Positions 1 through 9,960 are shown, counted from the stretch's first letter. The stretch: 64,000 nucleotides of DNA from Kalaharituber pfeilii (GCA_015179045.1 WHUZ01000011.1:1423435-1487434), one strand, 5' to 3'. The notes: generated by a model not told the origin, from the letters alone. A program made the numbers and translations.

Positions 1-1000
1 ATGGTCAAACTCACACGGAAGGATACTCCTTTTATATGGGATACTGTATGCAATGATGCATTCGAATACCTGAAAAAGGCTTTTACCTCAGCACCAATAC
101 TTAGCCACTTTGACCCTGAGAAACTAATAATCGTTGAAACAGATGCTTCTGATTATGTTTCTGCTGGTGTCATGAGCCAACGTGATGATGAAGGGATCTT
201 ACATCCTGTAGCATTCTTCTCTAAAAAGCACACACCAGCAGAATGCAACTATGAGATCTATGATAAGGAATTGATGGCAATTGTTCGCTGCTTTGAGGAA
301 TGGCGTCCTGAACTAGAATCCTCACTACATCCTATTCAAGTTCTATCTGACCATCGCAACCTTGAATACTTTATGTCAACTAAGCTACTCAACCGCCGAC
401 AAGCTCGCTGGAGTGAATTTCTCTCTCGATTCAACTTCAAAATTACATACCGACCTGGCAAACTTGGAGGGAAACCAGACGCATTAACAAGAAGGTCAGG
501 AGACCTCCCTCAGGAGGGGGATGAAAGACGAGCTCACCAAAATCAAATTGTCCTAAAACCTCATAATATTGCGTCAAGTGTACAGGTTACCCTGAATGCG
601 TTGAAGGTTACGGCAGATACAACACTTGAAGAACTTATGGAGGAAGCTTATATACAAGACAAGATTCCCAATCAAGTTTTAGATGCACTGCGTAAGGGTA
701 AAAAGCAATCTAAATTACTAACACTTGCAGAATGCGAAGATAAGGATGGCCAACTTTGGTATCGTGGGCGAATTTATATACCAAATTACAACCCATTAAA
801 GCTTCGGCTCATGCAGAATCACCATGAGACTCCAGCTGCAGGCCACCCAGGACGGTCGAAGACACTTGAACTCTTATCAAGAACATACTACTGGCCAAGA
901 ATGTATCGAGATGTTGATCGCTTTGTCAGAAACTGCCATATCTGCCAAAGATCTCGTACTAGTAGGCATGCTCCATTCGGAATACTAAAGCCTCTTCCAG
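1..1000 (+). pseudogene. Ty3/gypsy pol fragment: RNase H and integrase zinc-binding domain
   Basis: An open frame enters from the left edge and runs to the LTR at 1001. Seen: the end of the RT connection, the RNase H start [12 protein letters not shown] with the catalytic Asp, [16 protein letters not shown], the SDHRNLEYF strand and the RNase H end [14 protein letters not shown]. Next comes the integrase HHCC finger, with [11 protein letters not shown] and CHICQRS. These are standard Ty3/gypsy (Metaviridae) signatures. The integrase catalytic core is missing because the frame is cut by the TGTGGGG end of the next element's LTR. Codon use is AT-richer than in the element at 1001-8758, so this is a different gypsy lineage. 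The piece is a fragment, so no function is expected. Confidence 0.9.
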
Positions 1001-1244
1001 TGTGGGGACGCTGACATAATGAGGATGTGCGCATAAGAGAGGGAAGCTTGGCATGCGGTGGCACGTGATGGGATGTATGGGTTATATATTTGTATGGTTA
1101 CGGAGCGTTAGCTAGTAATCATCAATCAATCAAGCAATCTTCTCTCGCACCCGCTTGCACTATCAGTTGTACGTTCGTTCCGCCAGCTCTCACTCTCCCG
1201 GTCTCTCACAGGCGGTAGTGATCTATACTATCTGTCCTCTTACA
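1001..1244 (+). repeat. 5' LTR, 244 bp
   Basis: Begins TGTGGGGACG and ends CTCTTACA, giving the canonical TG...CA ends. Repeated at 8515-8758 with three substitutions. Contains a TATATATTTGTATGG stretch that could serve as the promoter TATA region. It is followed directly by a TGG-type primer-binding site. Confidence 0.95.
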
Positions 1245-1245
1245 T

Positions 1246-1262
1246 TGGTCCCTTCGACCGGA
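1246..1262 (+). other. Putative tRNA primer-binding site
   Basis: TGGTCCCTTCGACCGG starts two bases after the LTR end. The leading TGG complements a tRNA 3' CCA end, and the rest would fit an acceptor/T-stem. The tRNA species was not identified. Confidence 0.6.
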
Positions 1263-2297
1263 GAGCTGTGGCTGTAGAACGACTGCAACTTGATACCGCA
1301 ATCGCAATCGCATCATGACTTTGATTTAGACCTTAGGTCGCAATCCGCGCAAATTGGGTATATCGCAAAACACTCGCAACGCACACGCACTCGCACTCGC
1401 ACTGGCACTGGCATAGGCACACGCATCTGGCATCTCGCACACGCAAACAGCACACACGCAAACAGCACACACGCAAACAGCACACACGCAAAAAGCACCT
1501 GCGCAAAAAGCACCTGCGCACTCGCATATACGCACTTAGACATACCGCACCACGCACACCGCACCTGCAAGACCTCAACTCACTCCGGAGGTGGGAGAGG
1601 CATTAGACCCTGAAAAACGCCACACGAGATAGCACAAAAAGCATAGAATAGTATCGAAGCAAGTATTCCTTTTGTCAGTACTATTTATCAGCGTGATTTA
1701 TCAGCGTGATTAGGAATATCATACAGCACCGCAACAAAAATTAGTCACGATTTGTTAGTAATGGAGCGAACATTGATGGCGGAGGTTCTGAGTGGACGCT
1801 TTGACGTTGTGTTGACTTTAGTGGTCGCTACCATTCTCAGCCACTTTGCCACATTTCCTAATTTGGTAGTCATTACCGTTCTTGGCCTGTGTGTGGCAAC
1901 AAACCGCACGGCAACCGGATCAGGTGATAGAAGATCAGATGATAGAAGATCAGGTGGAGGCAATGGTAGGCTTGGTGTCGAATATGTTGAATATGCTGAG
2001 TCTGCGAAAGATATAAGGAAGCCAGGAAGGACGCATCGAGAGAGGGAGGCACGCATACCTTCATCGGCACGCACATCCGCACGCACATCTTCCTCCGCAC
2101 CGCACAATCAGCACAATCGCACCTCGCAACCGCACCCTCCGCTCGCACCGCTCTCTGCTTCATCTCTTGCTTGTAACCGCACCCGCACTCGCACAGGCAC
2201 TCGCACCCGCACACGCACTTGCACACGCACCTTACCTCGCAACCACATCTCGCACCGCATCTGTACCTGTTCAGCACTCTCCGAATCGAAAGCAACC
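1263..2297 (+). other. Gypsy leader upstream of gag, with short tandem repeats
   Basis: This is the untranslated leader, or an N-terminal extension of Gag. 1378-1520 is a run of CGCACTCGCAC, CACACGCAAACAG and CAAAAAGCACCTG units. A second CGCAC-rich stretch lies at 2060-2240. The Gag frame is open back to 1752 with an ATG at 1761, but residues there are low-complexity Arg/Ser/Thr encoded by the repeats, so the downstream ATG at 2298 is preferred. Confidence 0.6.
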
Positions 2298-3311
2298 ATG
2301 CCAGAAGGAAGTGTCGCCGCATCCGGATCTTCTTCATCCGCTGGTTCTTCATCTGCTGGTTCGACTGCCGGTGTTTCCACGAGTACCTCAGCATCTGTGC
2401 CTATCTCATCCCTCTGTTATTTCCCACTACCGCATCAACCAGGTGCACCAAATTTTGAGGGGAAGGACATATCACGATTTATTGCTATATGGGAAGATTT
2501 GACAGCAGGGTGGGAGGACGAGAAACGAATTAGAAAACTCCCCTTCTATTGTGATGAGGATACGGGCACTCATGTTAAACAAATCATTAACTTCAAGACT
2601 GTGACAACATGGGATACATTCAAAAAGGAACTGCTGGAAGAGTTTAAGGATTATGACGAAGAGCAACGAAGGAATACCGAGGCTTACCTGCGTTCCATGA
2701 TTCGCACTATTCGGAACATGTCGGACCCTACTCCCATTCAAATGAGATCCTTTATTTTCAACTTTTCGGAAAGGTCAGAGTATTTAGTCAGCACTGGGGC
2801 TATTAGTGAACATACCCGAGTTCTTCTTTTCCTTCAGGCGTTCACAGAAAAGGTAGGCGACATGCTGTGCAAGGAATGCTCGATTGAGTTGGAGAAACCG
2901 TCGACGACACGAACGATTTGGGCGGACCTGAAGAAGGAGGCGTTAAAAATATGCACCAAACAAAACCTGCAAATGTGGAGGTTACCAAAGGTTATCCAAA
3001 TGGTTGATAAAGACATGGATGTGAAGGAAGCAACGCCGTTTAAGCCAATAGCAGAGAAGCCATCTCCGAATCCCGAGCCTCCAGCATCGAAGGGAAAAGT
3101 TGACGTAGACGAACTCGCCGACATGATGAAGGAGCTGAAGTTGTATCATATCGAAATGCAGCGGACGCGACAAAATCAGCAAGGACCATCGAGACCATAC
3201 TATTCACCCAATCAATATGGCAACCGAGAATATCCACCAAGTGCAAACCGTGTCAACATTAGGGGGTGCTATTGGGACGGTGGACCGCATGGTGGACTTG
3301 TGAAGGATTAA
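2298..3311 (+). CDS. gag: Gypsy Gag (capsid and start of zinc knuckle)
   Basis: Gag forms the virus-like particle. From the ATG at 2298 the frame gives 337 residues: a Ser/Ala-rich start, then a retrotransposon capsid region (PNFEGKDISRFIAIWEDL, WDTFKKELLEEFKDYDEE, RSFIFNFSERSEYL). A Gln/Pro-rich tail follows and ends in GCYWDGGPHGG just before the stop. In related gypsy Gags a C-x2-C-x4-H-x4-C knuckle stands here. This copy shows the first Cys and the His, but the last Cys (in CEGLRKAIERG) lies in the -1 frame, so the Gag-to-protease step falls inside the knuckle. The ATG at 1761 is an alternative start. Capsid folding is inferred from position and motifs. Confidence 0.85.
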   Translation: MPEGSVAASGSSSSAGSSSAGSTAGVSTSTSASVPISSLCYFPLPHQPGAPNFEGKDISRFIAIWEDLTAGWEDEKRIRKLPFYCDEDTGTHVKQIINFKTVTTWDTFKKELLEEFKDYDEEQRRNTEAYLRSMIRTIRNMSDPTPIQMRSFIFNFSERSEYLVSTGAISEHTRVLLFLQAFTEKVGDMLCKECSIELEKPSTTRTIWADLKKEALKICTKQNLQMWRLPKVIQMVDKDMDVKEATPFKPIAEKPSPNPEPPASKGKVDVDELADMMKELKLYHIEMQRTRQNQQGPSRPYYSPNQYGNREYPPSANRVNIRGCYWDGGPHGGLVKD

Positions 3312-4525
3312 GGAAGGCAATTGAAAGAGGAGATGTACATCGACGTGGTCCAGTGCTGTATCTAGGGCAGGAGGGGGTAGGGGACCCAGTGCGTGTACCT
3401 ATCCCAGTTGAGGTTGATGGAAAGATTGAATGGCAGCAGGACTGGGTGGCTGCGCAACTAAGGAAGAAGGAATCGGAGATGCCTAAAGCGAATTGTATTA
3501 CCATCGAGGACTGTTTGCCCAAATCAGCATCAGAGTTCATCAACGGCGAGCCAGTTGTATACGTCGCAACGGAGGAATCGAGATTAGAAGCAGAGGTAGA
3601 GGAGAAGAGGGGGCGGCGACTAGACGATGATGGCGACAGAACGAGGAAACGGCAGAAGAGTGGTTCAACAATCCGAGTGATGCGGCGACCCGCTGGCATG
3701 GATAAAGGTAAAGAAAAAGATACTGTCATACAGGACGTAGGACCAAGCAGTGCTGGACCAAACAAGGAAGTAACAAAGCGGCAGAAGCAAGAGAAGCTAT
3801 GGACCTCGCTTCGAGAATCAGCAAACCTCCTTGAGTTAAGCAACAAGGTCCTCGACTCACCAATTCCGGGATTAACAGTGCGCGAGGTCTTATCGCTATC
3901 TCCGGATCTCATTCAGCAATGGTTCGGTATCAAGAGGGTTCCACCGCTTAACAAGGATAAAGATGGGAAGGAGGGGGTTGATGCGCATATTAACGCACTG
4001 CGGTGGTCAGAAGCTCTGCGGAATCTGTATGCATGCGCATCACCACGTTGCAAGGGCCGGATCGAGGGACAGACGTTTGATATGTTGATCGATTGTGGAG
4101 CTGAGCTGTGTCTAATGTCGAGGTCAGTATACGAAGAGTTGGACAACTTACCTATAGATCTCGAAGCGGAATGGACGGTGGGGTCGGCAAATTCGCAGCG
4201 GTCGATGATATATGGTATATGCCACGATGTGCCGGTTAACGTGGGAGGGATTGTCGCCAGCTGCAATTTCTTCGTCATGGAGGGTCTTTCGCAGGACGTC
4301 ATCTTGGGGAGACCGTGGGAACGAAAGGTACGCGCGAAGCATGACAATCGAGATGACGGAAGCTGTTACACGACCATATATGATGCCGACGGAAACTCTG
4401 CAACGTTCTGCTCCGTGCCCCCAAATCACAGCCGCAACCGCAGCAGAGCAAGGCTACCAAGGCAACCAGGATTAGGATCGGGATCAGGTTCGGGAATGGT
4501 ATCGGGAAAAGGACCGCGTCAGTAG
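3266..4525 (+). CDS. Gypsy nucleocapsid tail and aspartic protease
   Basis: A frame -1 relative to Gag, overlapping its 3' end by 46 nt. It is probably made as a Gag fusion, so the first ATG is not necessarily used. It starts with the knuckle remainder CEGLRKAIERGDVHRRGPVL, then a charged linker with a KRGRRLDDD-like basic/acidic stretch. The retropepsin core follows: MLIDCGAELCLM near residue 275 and VILGRPWERKVRA near residue 345. The second is typical of fungal gypsy proteases. The active-site triplet reads D-C-G where D-S/T-G is usual. The end is a Gly/Ser repeat with stop TAG at 4523-4525. The pol frame is already open from about 4381, overlapping this ORF. Confidence 0.85.
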   Translation: MLLGRWTAWWTCEGLRKAIERGDVHRRGPVLYLGQEGVGDPVRVPIPVEVDGKIEWQQDWVAAQLRKKESEMPKANCITIEDCLPKSASEFINGEPVVYVATEESRLEAEVEEKRGRRLDDDGDRTRKRQKSGSTIRVMRRPAGMDKGKEKDTVIQDVGPSSAGPNKEVTKRQKQEKLWTSLRESANLLELSNKVLDSPIPGLTVREVLSLSPDLIQQWFGIKRVPPLNKDKDGKEGVDAHINALRWSEALRNLYACASPRCKGRIEGQTFDMLIDCGAELCLMSRSVYEELDNLPIDLEAEWTVGSANSQRSMIYGICHDVPVNVGGIVASCNFFVMEGLSQDVILGRPWERKVRAKHDNRDDGSCYTTIYDADGNSATFCSVPPNHSRNRSRARLPRQPGLGSGSGSGMVSGKGPRQ

Positions 4526-7500
4526 TGGGCCCGGGAACAGCTGACGTCGCATTGATCCGGGGGATTGAAAGGCATAGGGATGACTGGGGGGAAATATACG
4601 GGTTAGCATTCGAGGGTAGCAAGGCAAGAGTGATATGCATGGCGAGGTTGGAGATGTTGGAAGGGAGGGGGTTCGGAAGCGGTAGCAGGAGCGGTGGTAG
4701 GAGCGGAGGGGGAGGCGGGAGCGCGCTGACCTTATATAAGCGGAAAAAGGATAAGGTTCGGCCGGTTAATAGACCGCATGAAGGGGGGTTAAAGCCGGGA
4801 GGTAAGGAGGATTGGAAGGACCGGCTGATCAGTAAAGAGAAGAGACCGGGTACGAGCACGGAAGCTGTGCGTGAGGAGGAGTCGAAATATTCGCAATGGA
4901 TCACGCCAAAATTCTCGTCAATACGCAAAGGGACACGGCTTACTCCGGAACGGGTAGCGCGATTAAAGATAGGTGAGGGGCTGGCCGCGGCGGAACTGGA
5001 TGTCCTAATGGAAGTGCTATACAACCGTGAGGCCGCGTTCGCATTCGATTTCACGGAAAAGGGTAGATTCATCGACGAGATCGAGCCGCCACATGTCATT
5101 CCGACCGTGCAGCATACTTCGTGGCAGGTACCAGGGTTCCGGGTTCCCAAAGCTCTTGAGGCAGAGGTTGTGCGAATCGTGAAGCAAAAGCTCGATTGTG
5201 GTGCATTGGAGCGTAGTTTTGGCCCATATCGCAATCCATGGTTTCTGGTCCCGAAGAAAAGTGGTCAGTACCGACTCATCAATGCGGCGCAACGCTTGAA
5301 TGCAGTGACGATTAAGGACGCAAGTTTACCACCTTCCGCCGATGAGTTCAGCGAAGAGTTCGCAGGGTACCCGCTCATTTCACTCCTCGACCTGTTCTCT
5401 GGCTACGATCAGTGTACTCTCGCACCGGAATCCAGGGACATGACGGCATTCATGACACCATTCGGCCTACTGCGCATGACCACGCTCCCACAGGGTTACA
5501 CCAATGGCGTGCAATTATTCGATCGTGTTATTCGCAAGGCGCTAAAAGACCAGATCGCAGCCGGGAGGGGAAAACCTTTCATCGATGACGTCGTGGCTAG
5601 ACCGCGTACCCGCAGTTGGTTTTTGGATCCAGAGAGTGGGAAGCCTATAGAGGTTGCGCCGGGGGTGCGGAAATTTGTTCTGGAAGCCATCATCTCGCTA
5701 GACCTCGTCCTGGCAGACATCGAGCGCGCAGGGGGCACAATCTCAGGTGAAAAGAGCGAGTTCCTGAAATCAGTCGTCAAATTAGTAGCATACATGACAG
5801 GAGCAAATGGTCGCACACCTGAGGAGATGAAGGTGAGGAAAATCGTGAACTGGGCACCTTGTCAGAACACCACAGATGCAAAGGCTTTCATCGGGCTCTG
5901 CGTGTACTATAGAATCTGGGTCAAGGGCTTCGCTGCCATTGCTGAACCAATCTTCCGCACGTTCAAAAAGGGAGGCTTCGTATGGGGGGTCGAACAGCAA
6001 GAGGCCATGGATAAGCTCAAAAAGGCGCTGACATCCGCGCCCGCATTGAAGCCGATCGATTATGAAAGCTCGGGAAGGATCGTTCTGTCCGTGGATTCGT
6101 CACTCCTCGGCTGGGGTGCGATATTGCAGCAGGAAGAGGAGTGTTCCGAAGGCAAATGCAGCACTAAGCGACATCCCGCACGGTACGAGAGTGGCCTCTG
6201 GACACCAGCAGAGAAGAAATACGACTCTGGAAAGCTCGAATGCAGGGGGTTGTTGAAAGCGCTCAAGAAGTTTCGTTTTTACCTCTACGGCGTGAGGTTC
6301 CTCGTTGAAATTGATGCCAAAACGCTAGTACACCAGCTCAATCAGCCAGCGTCGGATTTACCAGGCTCGGTGGTCAATAGGTGGCTCGCATGGATACGAC
6401 TCTTCGCATTCGATATTAAGCATGTCGCGGGCAAAAAGCACGGTGGACCGGACGCATTGTCAAGACGCGGAAGGGGGGTCGGCTCAGATTCAGAGGATAG
6501 CGATCCGGAGGACCTGGAAGACGCGATGGATGCGGACCTGTCAGCACTTGCATGGGAGGTAGGAGGGGTCAATAACGTGGAAGGGGTTAATGAAGGTATG
6601 CCTGAAGAGCTCCGCAAGGTTGCACGATACCTGGTTACCATGGAAAGGCCTCCCGAGATGACAGACAAGCAATTCCATTCGTTCTGGAGATTCGCACTCC
6701 ACTTCCTGGTAGCAGAGGGTAAGCTGTTCCGCCGTTCGCGAATTAACATGCCGCCGAAGAGGGTCGTCTGGGGGAACGAGAAGCTCGAGATAATCCGACA
6801 ACTGCATGACGAAAGCGGGCACCGTGGCATCAAGGGCACCTATGACAAGATTGCACTGCGGTATTGGTGGAAGGGTCTTTATCGAGATGTCGAGCAGTAC
6901 GTCAGGAGTTGCGAACCGTGCCAGAAGAGAGCGCCAGGAAGGGTTACCGAAGAGCTGCATCCCACATTGTATAGCGCACTATGGAGGAAGGTTGGTCTCG
7001 ACGTGGTGCATATGCCAAAGGACGAGGGGTTCAGCTATTTCGTAGCTATGCGGGATGATTTCTCCGGATGGGTGGAAGCGAAGCCACTGCGCAAGGCGAA
7101 CTCCAGGGCCATCGCAACATTTATTTATGAGTGGATATCTCGATTCGGCGTTCCCGGAAGGATAGTATGCGACAACGGGCCGGAAAACCAAGCTCTCACG
7201 CAGGAGTTAATGGCCAGGTATGGTATCCAGAACGTCAGGATTGCCACATATCACCCGCAGTCGAATGGTCTCGTGGAACGTGGACACCAGCAGATCGTAG
7301 ATGCGCTCGCAAAGCTCGGAGGGAATAAGGGAAACAAGTGGGTAAAGCGACTTCCGGCAGTTCTCTGGGCGGATCGTGTCACCACTCGCGCATCGACCGG
7401 ATTTCCGCCATATAAGCTCGTGTTTGGCCAGGACTGTGTGCTCCCAGTGGAAATATCCGCCGCATCGTGGGCAATGGTGGAGTGGGAGAAGGTGCAATCG

Positions 7501-7572
7501 AGGGAACAATTGCTTGTAGCGAGGGCACGGCAGCTCGAGAGGAGGATCTCAAAGCGGCAGCAGAGCACCTGA
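4525..7572 (+). CDS. pol: Gypsy Pol: reverse transcriptase, RNase H, integrase core
   Basis: A 1015-residue frame, -1 relative to the protease frame and open without a stop from about 4381, so a frameshift fusion is the likely mode of expression. RT: FGPYRNPWFLVPKKSGQYR, LISLLDLFSGYDQ near residue 284, LRMTTLPQGYTN, and the catalytic FIDDVV near 352 (an F-x-D-D variant of YxDD). RNase H: SVDSSLLGWGAILQQ near 520 through HVAGKKHGGPDALSRR. Integrase: HHCC finger HDESGHRGIKG...CEPCQKR near 760-800, then the triad LDVVHM near 824, VCDNGPEN near 881 and GLVERGHQQ near 917. All catalytic residues are present. The frame stops just after the integrase core, and the C-terminal piece continues in the next frame. 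Confidence 0.93.
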   Translation: MGPGTADVALIRGIERHRDDWGEIYGLAFEGSKARVICMARLEMLEGRGFGSGSRSGGRSGGGGGSALTLYKRKKDKVRPVNRPHEGGLKPGGKEDWKDRLISKEKRPGTSTEAVREEESKYSQWITPKFSSIRKGTRLTPERVARLKIGEGLAAAELDVLMEVLYNREAAFAFDFTEKGRFIDEIEPPHVIPTVQHTSWQVPGFRVPKALEAEVVRIVKQKLDCGALERSFGPYRNPWFLVPKKSGQYRLINAAQRLNAVTIKDASLPPSADEFSEEFAGYPLISLLDLFSGYDQCTLAPESRDMTAFMTPFGLLRMTTLPQGYTNGVQLFDRVIRKALKDQIAAGRGKPFIDDVVARPRTRSWFLDPESGKPIEVAPGVRKFVLEAIISLDLVLADIERAGGTISGEKSEFLKSVVKLVAYMTGANGRTPEEMKVRKIVNWAPCQNTTDAKAFIGLCVYYRIWVKGFAAIAEPIFRTFKKGGFVWGVEQQEAMDKLKKALTSAPALKPIDYESSGRIVLSVDSSLLGWGAILQQEEECSEGKCSTKRHPARYESGLWTPAEKKYDSGKLECRGLLKALKKFRFYLYGVRFLVEIDAKTLVHQLNQPASDLPGSVVNRWLAWIRLFAFDIKHVAGKKHGGPDALSRRGRGVGSDSEDSDPEDLEDAMDADLSALAWEVGGVNNVEGVNEGMPEELRKVARYLVTMERPPEMTDKQFHSFWRFALHFLVAEGKLFRRSRINMPPKRVVWGNEKLEIIRQLHDESGHRGIKGTYDKIALRYWWKGLYRDVEQYVRSCEPCQKRAPGRVTEELHPTLYSALWRKVGLDVVHMPKDEGFSYFVAMRDDFSGWVEAKPLRKANSRAIATFIYEWISRFGVPGRIVCDNGPENQALTQELMARYGIQNVRIATYHPQSNGLVERGHQQIVDALAKLGGNKGNKWVKRLPAVLWADRVTTRASTGFPPYKLVFGQDCVLPVEISAASWAMVEWEKVQSREQLLVARARQLERRISKRQQST

Positions 7573-7889
7573 AGACAAGCCGGATGGACAATAAGCGATA
7601 CTTCGATGCCAACCGCAGGAAGCGAGCCGGAGGGGAAGAGCTGCAAATAGGTGATATGGTCCTGGTATACAATAGCCAGCTTGACAAGCAGTGGTCCAGG
7701 AAGCTCGATAACCGGTGGATGGAGCCCTATATCATCAGGGATATCAAGAGGGATAGGGGCACGTATTTGCTTGCAGAGCTCGATGGCACACCCATGGATA
7801 GCATCATTGCCGGTGACCGCATCAAGAGGTTCTTTCCGCGCCGGGGGGTAGACCGCGATGAGGACGATTCGGCGGAGGAGGAGGAGTGA
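7467..7889 (+). CDS. Gypsy integrase C-terminal domain
   Basis: Continues Pol in the -1 frame. The natural switch is near 7545, where the Pol frame reads ARARQLERR and this frame reads REEDLKAAAEHLK. The sequence MDNKRYFDANRRKRAGGEEL followed by LQIGDMVLVYN and WSRKLDNRWMEPYII matches the GPY/F-type integrase C-terminus of gypsy elements. It ends in an acidic DEDDSAEEEE tail. No chromodomain follows. Upstream of about 7545 this frame is only a shadow of Pol. The separation could be a single-base indel or a programmed shift. Confidence 0.8.
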   Translation: MGNGGVGEGAIEGTIACSEGTAAREEDLKAAAEHLKTSRMDNKRYFDANRRKRAGGEELQIGDMVLVYNSQLDKQWSRKLDNRWMEPYIIRDIKRDRGTYLLAELDGTPMDSIIAGDRIKRFFPRRGVDRDEDDSAEEEE

Positions 7890-8498
7890 GCAGAAGTTGA
7901 GAGAAGGGGGCCGAGCATTGGAAGAGCGGTAGGTATAGGATTTCTTCGCTTTCATCTGTTTGTTTGCTGCTTGACTTGCTTGGTTCATCTGTCTGTTTGT
8001 TTGATTTGTTCGCTTCGCTTGGTATGTCGCGAGGGGGCCGCTTTTTTTTGGAAGGGGGGTCGGAATGGTGGTAAATGCGGTCAATTTCCTTGCAGTTCTT
8101 TGTGTGTCGTCATTGTTCCTTGGTTTATACGTTGAATGCGATCGGGGCGGGAGAGGGTAAACGGTTGGTTCTGCGGATTTTGTGGATTTCATCGACTTCG
8201 TCATGTTTTTGTGCTTTTCCTATGCTTCTATGGTTTTGTTAGCTCTTTGTTCCGGAGGGCATTGGGGGAAGGATTACAGGGATACAACGCTTCTGACGTC
8301 AACCGGGGGTATACGCAGCGATGTGAGGTGGTGCTCTATTTTTGCTGATTTCATTGATTTTTGCATGTCTTCTCATTATTCCGCACATTTTGCACGATTT
8401 GTCTTGTCTTGATGCTCTTTCCTGGTCGTTAAGGTGGAGGTTTGAGGGAGTGGTGCGGGGTGTTGCAGCATTGTGTGTCGCGATGGGGCCGCTCCTAT
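7890..8498 (+). other. Gypsy 3' untranslated region
   Basis: About 600 bp between the last integrase codon and the polypurine tract. It contains T-rich TGTTTGTTTG-type runs and GGGGGCCGCT stretches. No protein-like frame was seen. Confidence 0.6.
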
Positions 8499-8509
8499 GG
8501 GAAGGGGGG
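8499..8509 (+). other. Polypurine tract for plus-strand priming
   Basis: GGGAAGGGGGG lies five bases upstream of the 3' LTR, the expected place for the plus-strand primer. Confidence 0.75.
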
Positions 8510-8514
8510 TCGGA

Positions 8515-8758
8515 TGTGGGGACGCTGACATAATGAGGATGTGCGCATAAGAGAGGGAAGCTTGGCATGCGGTGGCACGTGATGGGATGTATGGGTTATA
8601 TATTTGTATGGTTACGGAGCGTTAGCTAGAAATCATCAATCAATCAAGCAATCTTCTGTCGCACCCGCTCGCACTATCAGTTGTACGTTCGTTCCGCCAG
8701 CTCTCACTCTCCCGGTCTCTCACAGGCGGTAGTGATCTATACTATCTGTCCTCTTACA
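8515..8758 (+). repeat. 3' LTR, 244 bp
   Basis: TGTGGGGACG...CTCTTACA. It matches the 5' LTR except at GCTAGA/GCTAGT, TTCTGT/TTCTCT and CGCTCG/CGCTTG. The sequence after it (ACACCTAAG) is not the continuation of the gypsy frame interrupted at 1000. Confidence 0.95.
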
Positions 8759-8779
8759 ACACCTAAGACACATTACAAG

Positions 8780-8890
8780 CGGGATGTCTCCGGACAGTCC
8801 TTTTGGACTGTCCTGACTGTCCTGACTGTCCCGAAGGTTGCATAACTGACTGTCCCATCTTGCATATGGTGCGGCTGGGCTGCCTGTCTC
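8780..8890 (+). repeat. Left terminal inverted repeat
   Basis: Reverse complement of 10207-10316. Includes the hairpin GGACAGTCCTTTTGGACTG and three CTGACTGTCC units. The match is weaker beyond 8870. Confidence 0.75.
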
Positions 8891-8968
8891 AAACTTGGCC
8901 AATAGCGAGAATTCATTGAAAAAGCGAAGTACCTAAATACATGATTATACGAAATACAGAATGATACA

Positions 8969-9960
8969 TCATACTGATGCAGTGGAAGATACAGTGATAC
9001 AATCTTGAGTCTTATTACGCTCCAAACTCTCTGTTCGAGCCCACTTTCGTTGCCTTTCTGCCATTTCAGCTCCTGTCAAGGTACGACCAGCTGCTTTTTC
9101 TTTATTTTTACGTTGGGGCAATATGCTAGAAGATACGACTGGTGCAAAGTGATGAGGTACTGTTGGTACTGTGAAATGATCAGTGATATGACAACCAGCT
9201 GTTGTTAGTTCTCTTAATATCCGATTGATTCTTTCCTCAACAATAATAGGAATTTTACTGCTATGACGGCTGTTATAGTATGCTTTAGGATTCAACTGCA
9301 TTCCTTCTTCTGTACGAAGGTGTAAGGACATATTGTAACTCAATCCTGCTCACCTATACTGTATAGCATCTCCTACTGCTTGCTGATAATCAGTATTGCG
9401 ACGTGTATGCCCGATATATATTAATGGATTTGGTGCCAAAGGATGAGTATGGATTTTATCTGATGTCGCAAGCACCCAAGTATCTGTTCCACTATCTATA
9501 TCTACTCGCAAATTGATAGATATTGCCCATAGACATTCTTTGGCTTGTGTGTTGGTCTGGCGTCTGCGCTGTACTATATATATATTAGTACATAAGTCTT
9601 AATTAAAATATATTGATATACCTTCAGAATTCTCTGCATCTAGTTTTCTAGTATCTCAGGGCTTGCCATGATGTACACATCCATAGCGTATACGACCTTT
9701 CTTTTCAGACCCACTTAAAGTCACCACAGCGAAGCCTTTGGTATATGCATAGTCCTGGAGACTATCTAAAGCCATATTTGGCCATGCATATTGCTCGCCA
9801 TCCATAGGTTCTTCGCAATGTAATTCAGGCATCTCTTCTACAACCTTTATTACTACTGAAACAAGCTCCTTTGGAAGCTTGGGTGTGGAGTTCAGGTCTG
9901 TTTCGCACTCAAGGTACCGGTTGCAGTGGAGAGTGACATTTTAGTGAGCGCAAAGCAAGT
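8969..9960 (-). pseudogene. FAR1/MULE-type zinc-binding protein, decayed
   Basis: On the minus strand a reading path covers YTKGFAVVTLSG, RYGCVHHGKP, QTNTQAKECLWAISINL, DTWVLATSDKIHTHPLAPNP and ERINRILRELTTAG. The spaced Cys, Cys and His-x-His plus the TWVL strand match the FAR1/WRKY-GCM1-like zinc-binding domain at the N-terminus of Mutator-like transposases. A 48-bp intron (9621 down to 9574, donor GTATAT, acceptor TATAG) separates the two halves. Two in-frame TGA codons interrupt the path (complement of 9656-9658 and 9350-9352). Both would be CGA if a C-to-T change is undone. The C-terminal 124 residues after the second TGA are open and end normally. No DDE catalytic domain follows, so this is a transposase N-terminus or a stand-alone DNA-binding protein. 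Confidence 0.6.

Larger units (their letters stand above)
1001..8758 (+). mobile_element. Near-complete Ty3/gypsy LTR retrotransposon
   Basis: A 7.76-kb element in standard order: 5' LTR, primer-binding site, gag, protease, RT-RNase H-integrase, integrase C-terminus, polypurine tract, 3' LTR. The LTRs are 244 bp each and differ at three positions by eye, so insertion was recent compared with every other LTR element here. The 5 bp to the left (TCCAG) and to the right (ACACC) do not match, and the gypsy frame broken at 1000 does not resume after 8758. The right or left flank has therefore been rearranged, or the element recombined with another copy. The coding region is spread over four frames, each step being a -1 shift (see findings). 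Confidence 0.92.

Noticed and set aside
1313..1578. Cys/Val-rich minus-strand ORFs in the gypsy leader
   Set aside because: Translation of CACACGCAAACAG repeats.
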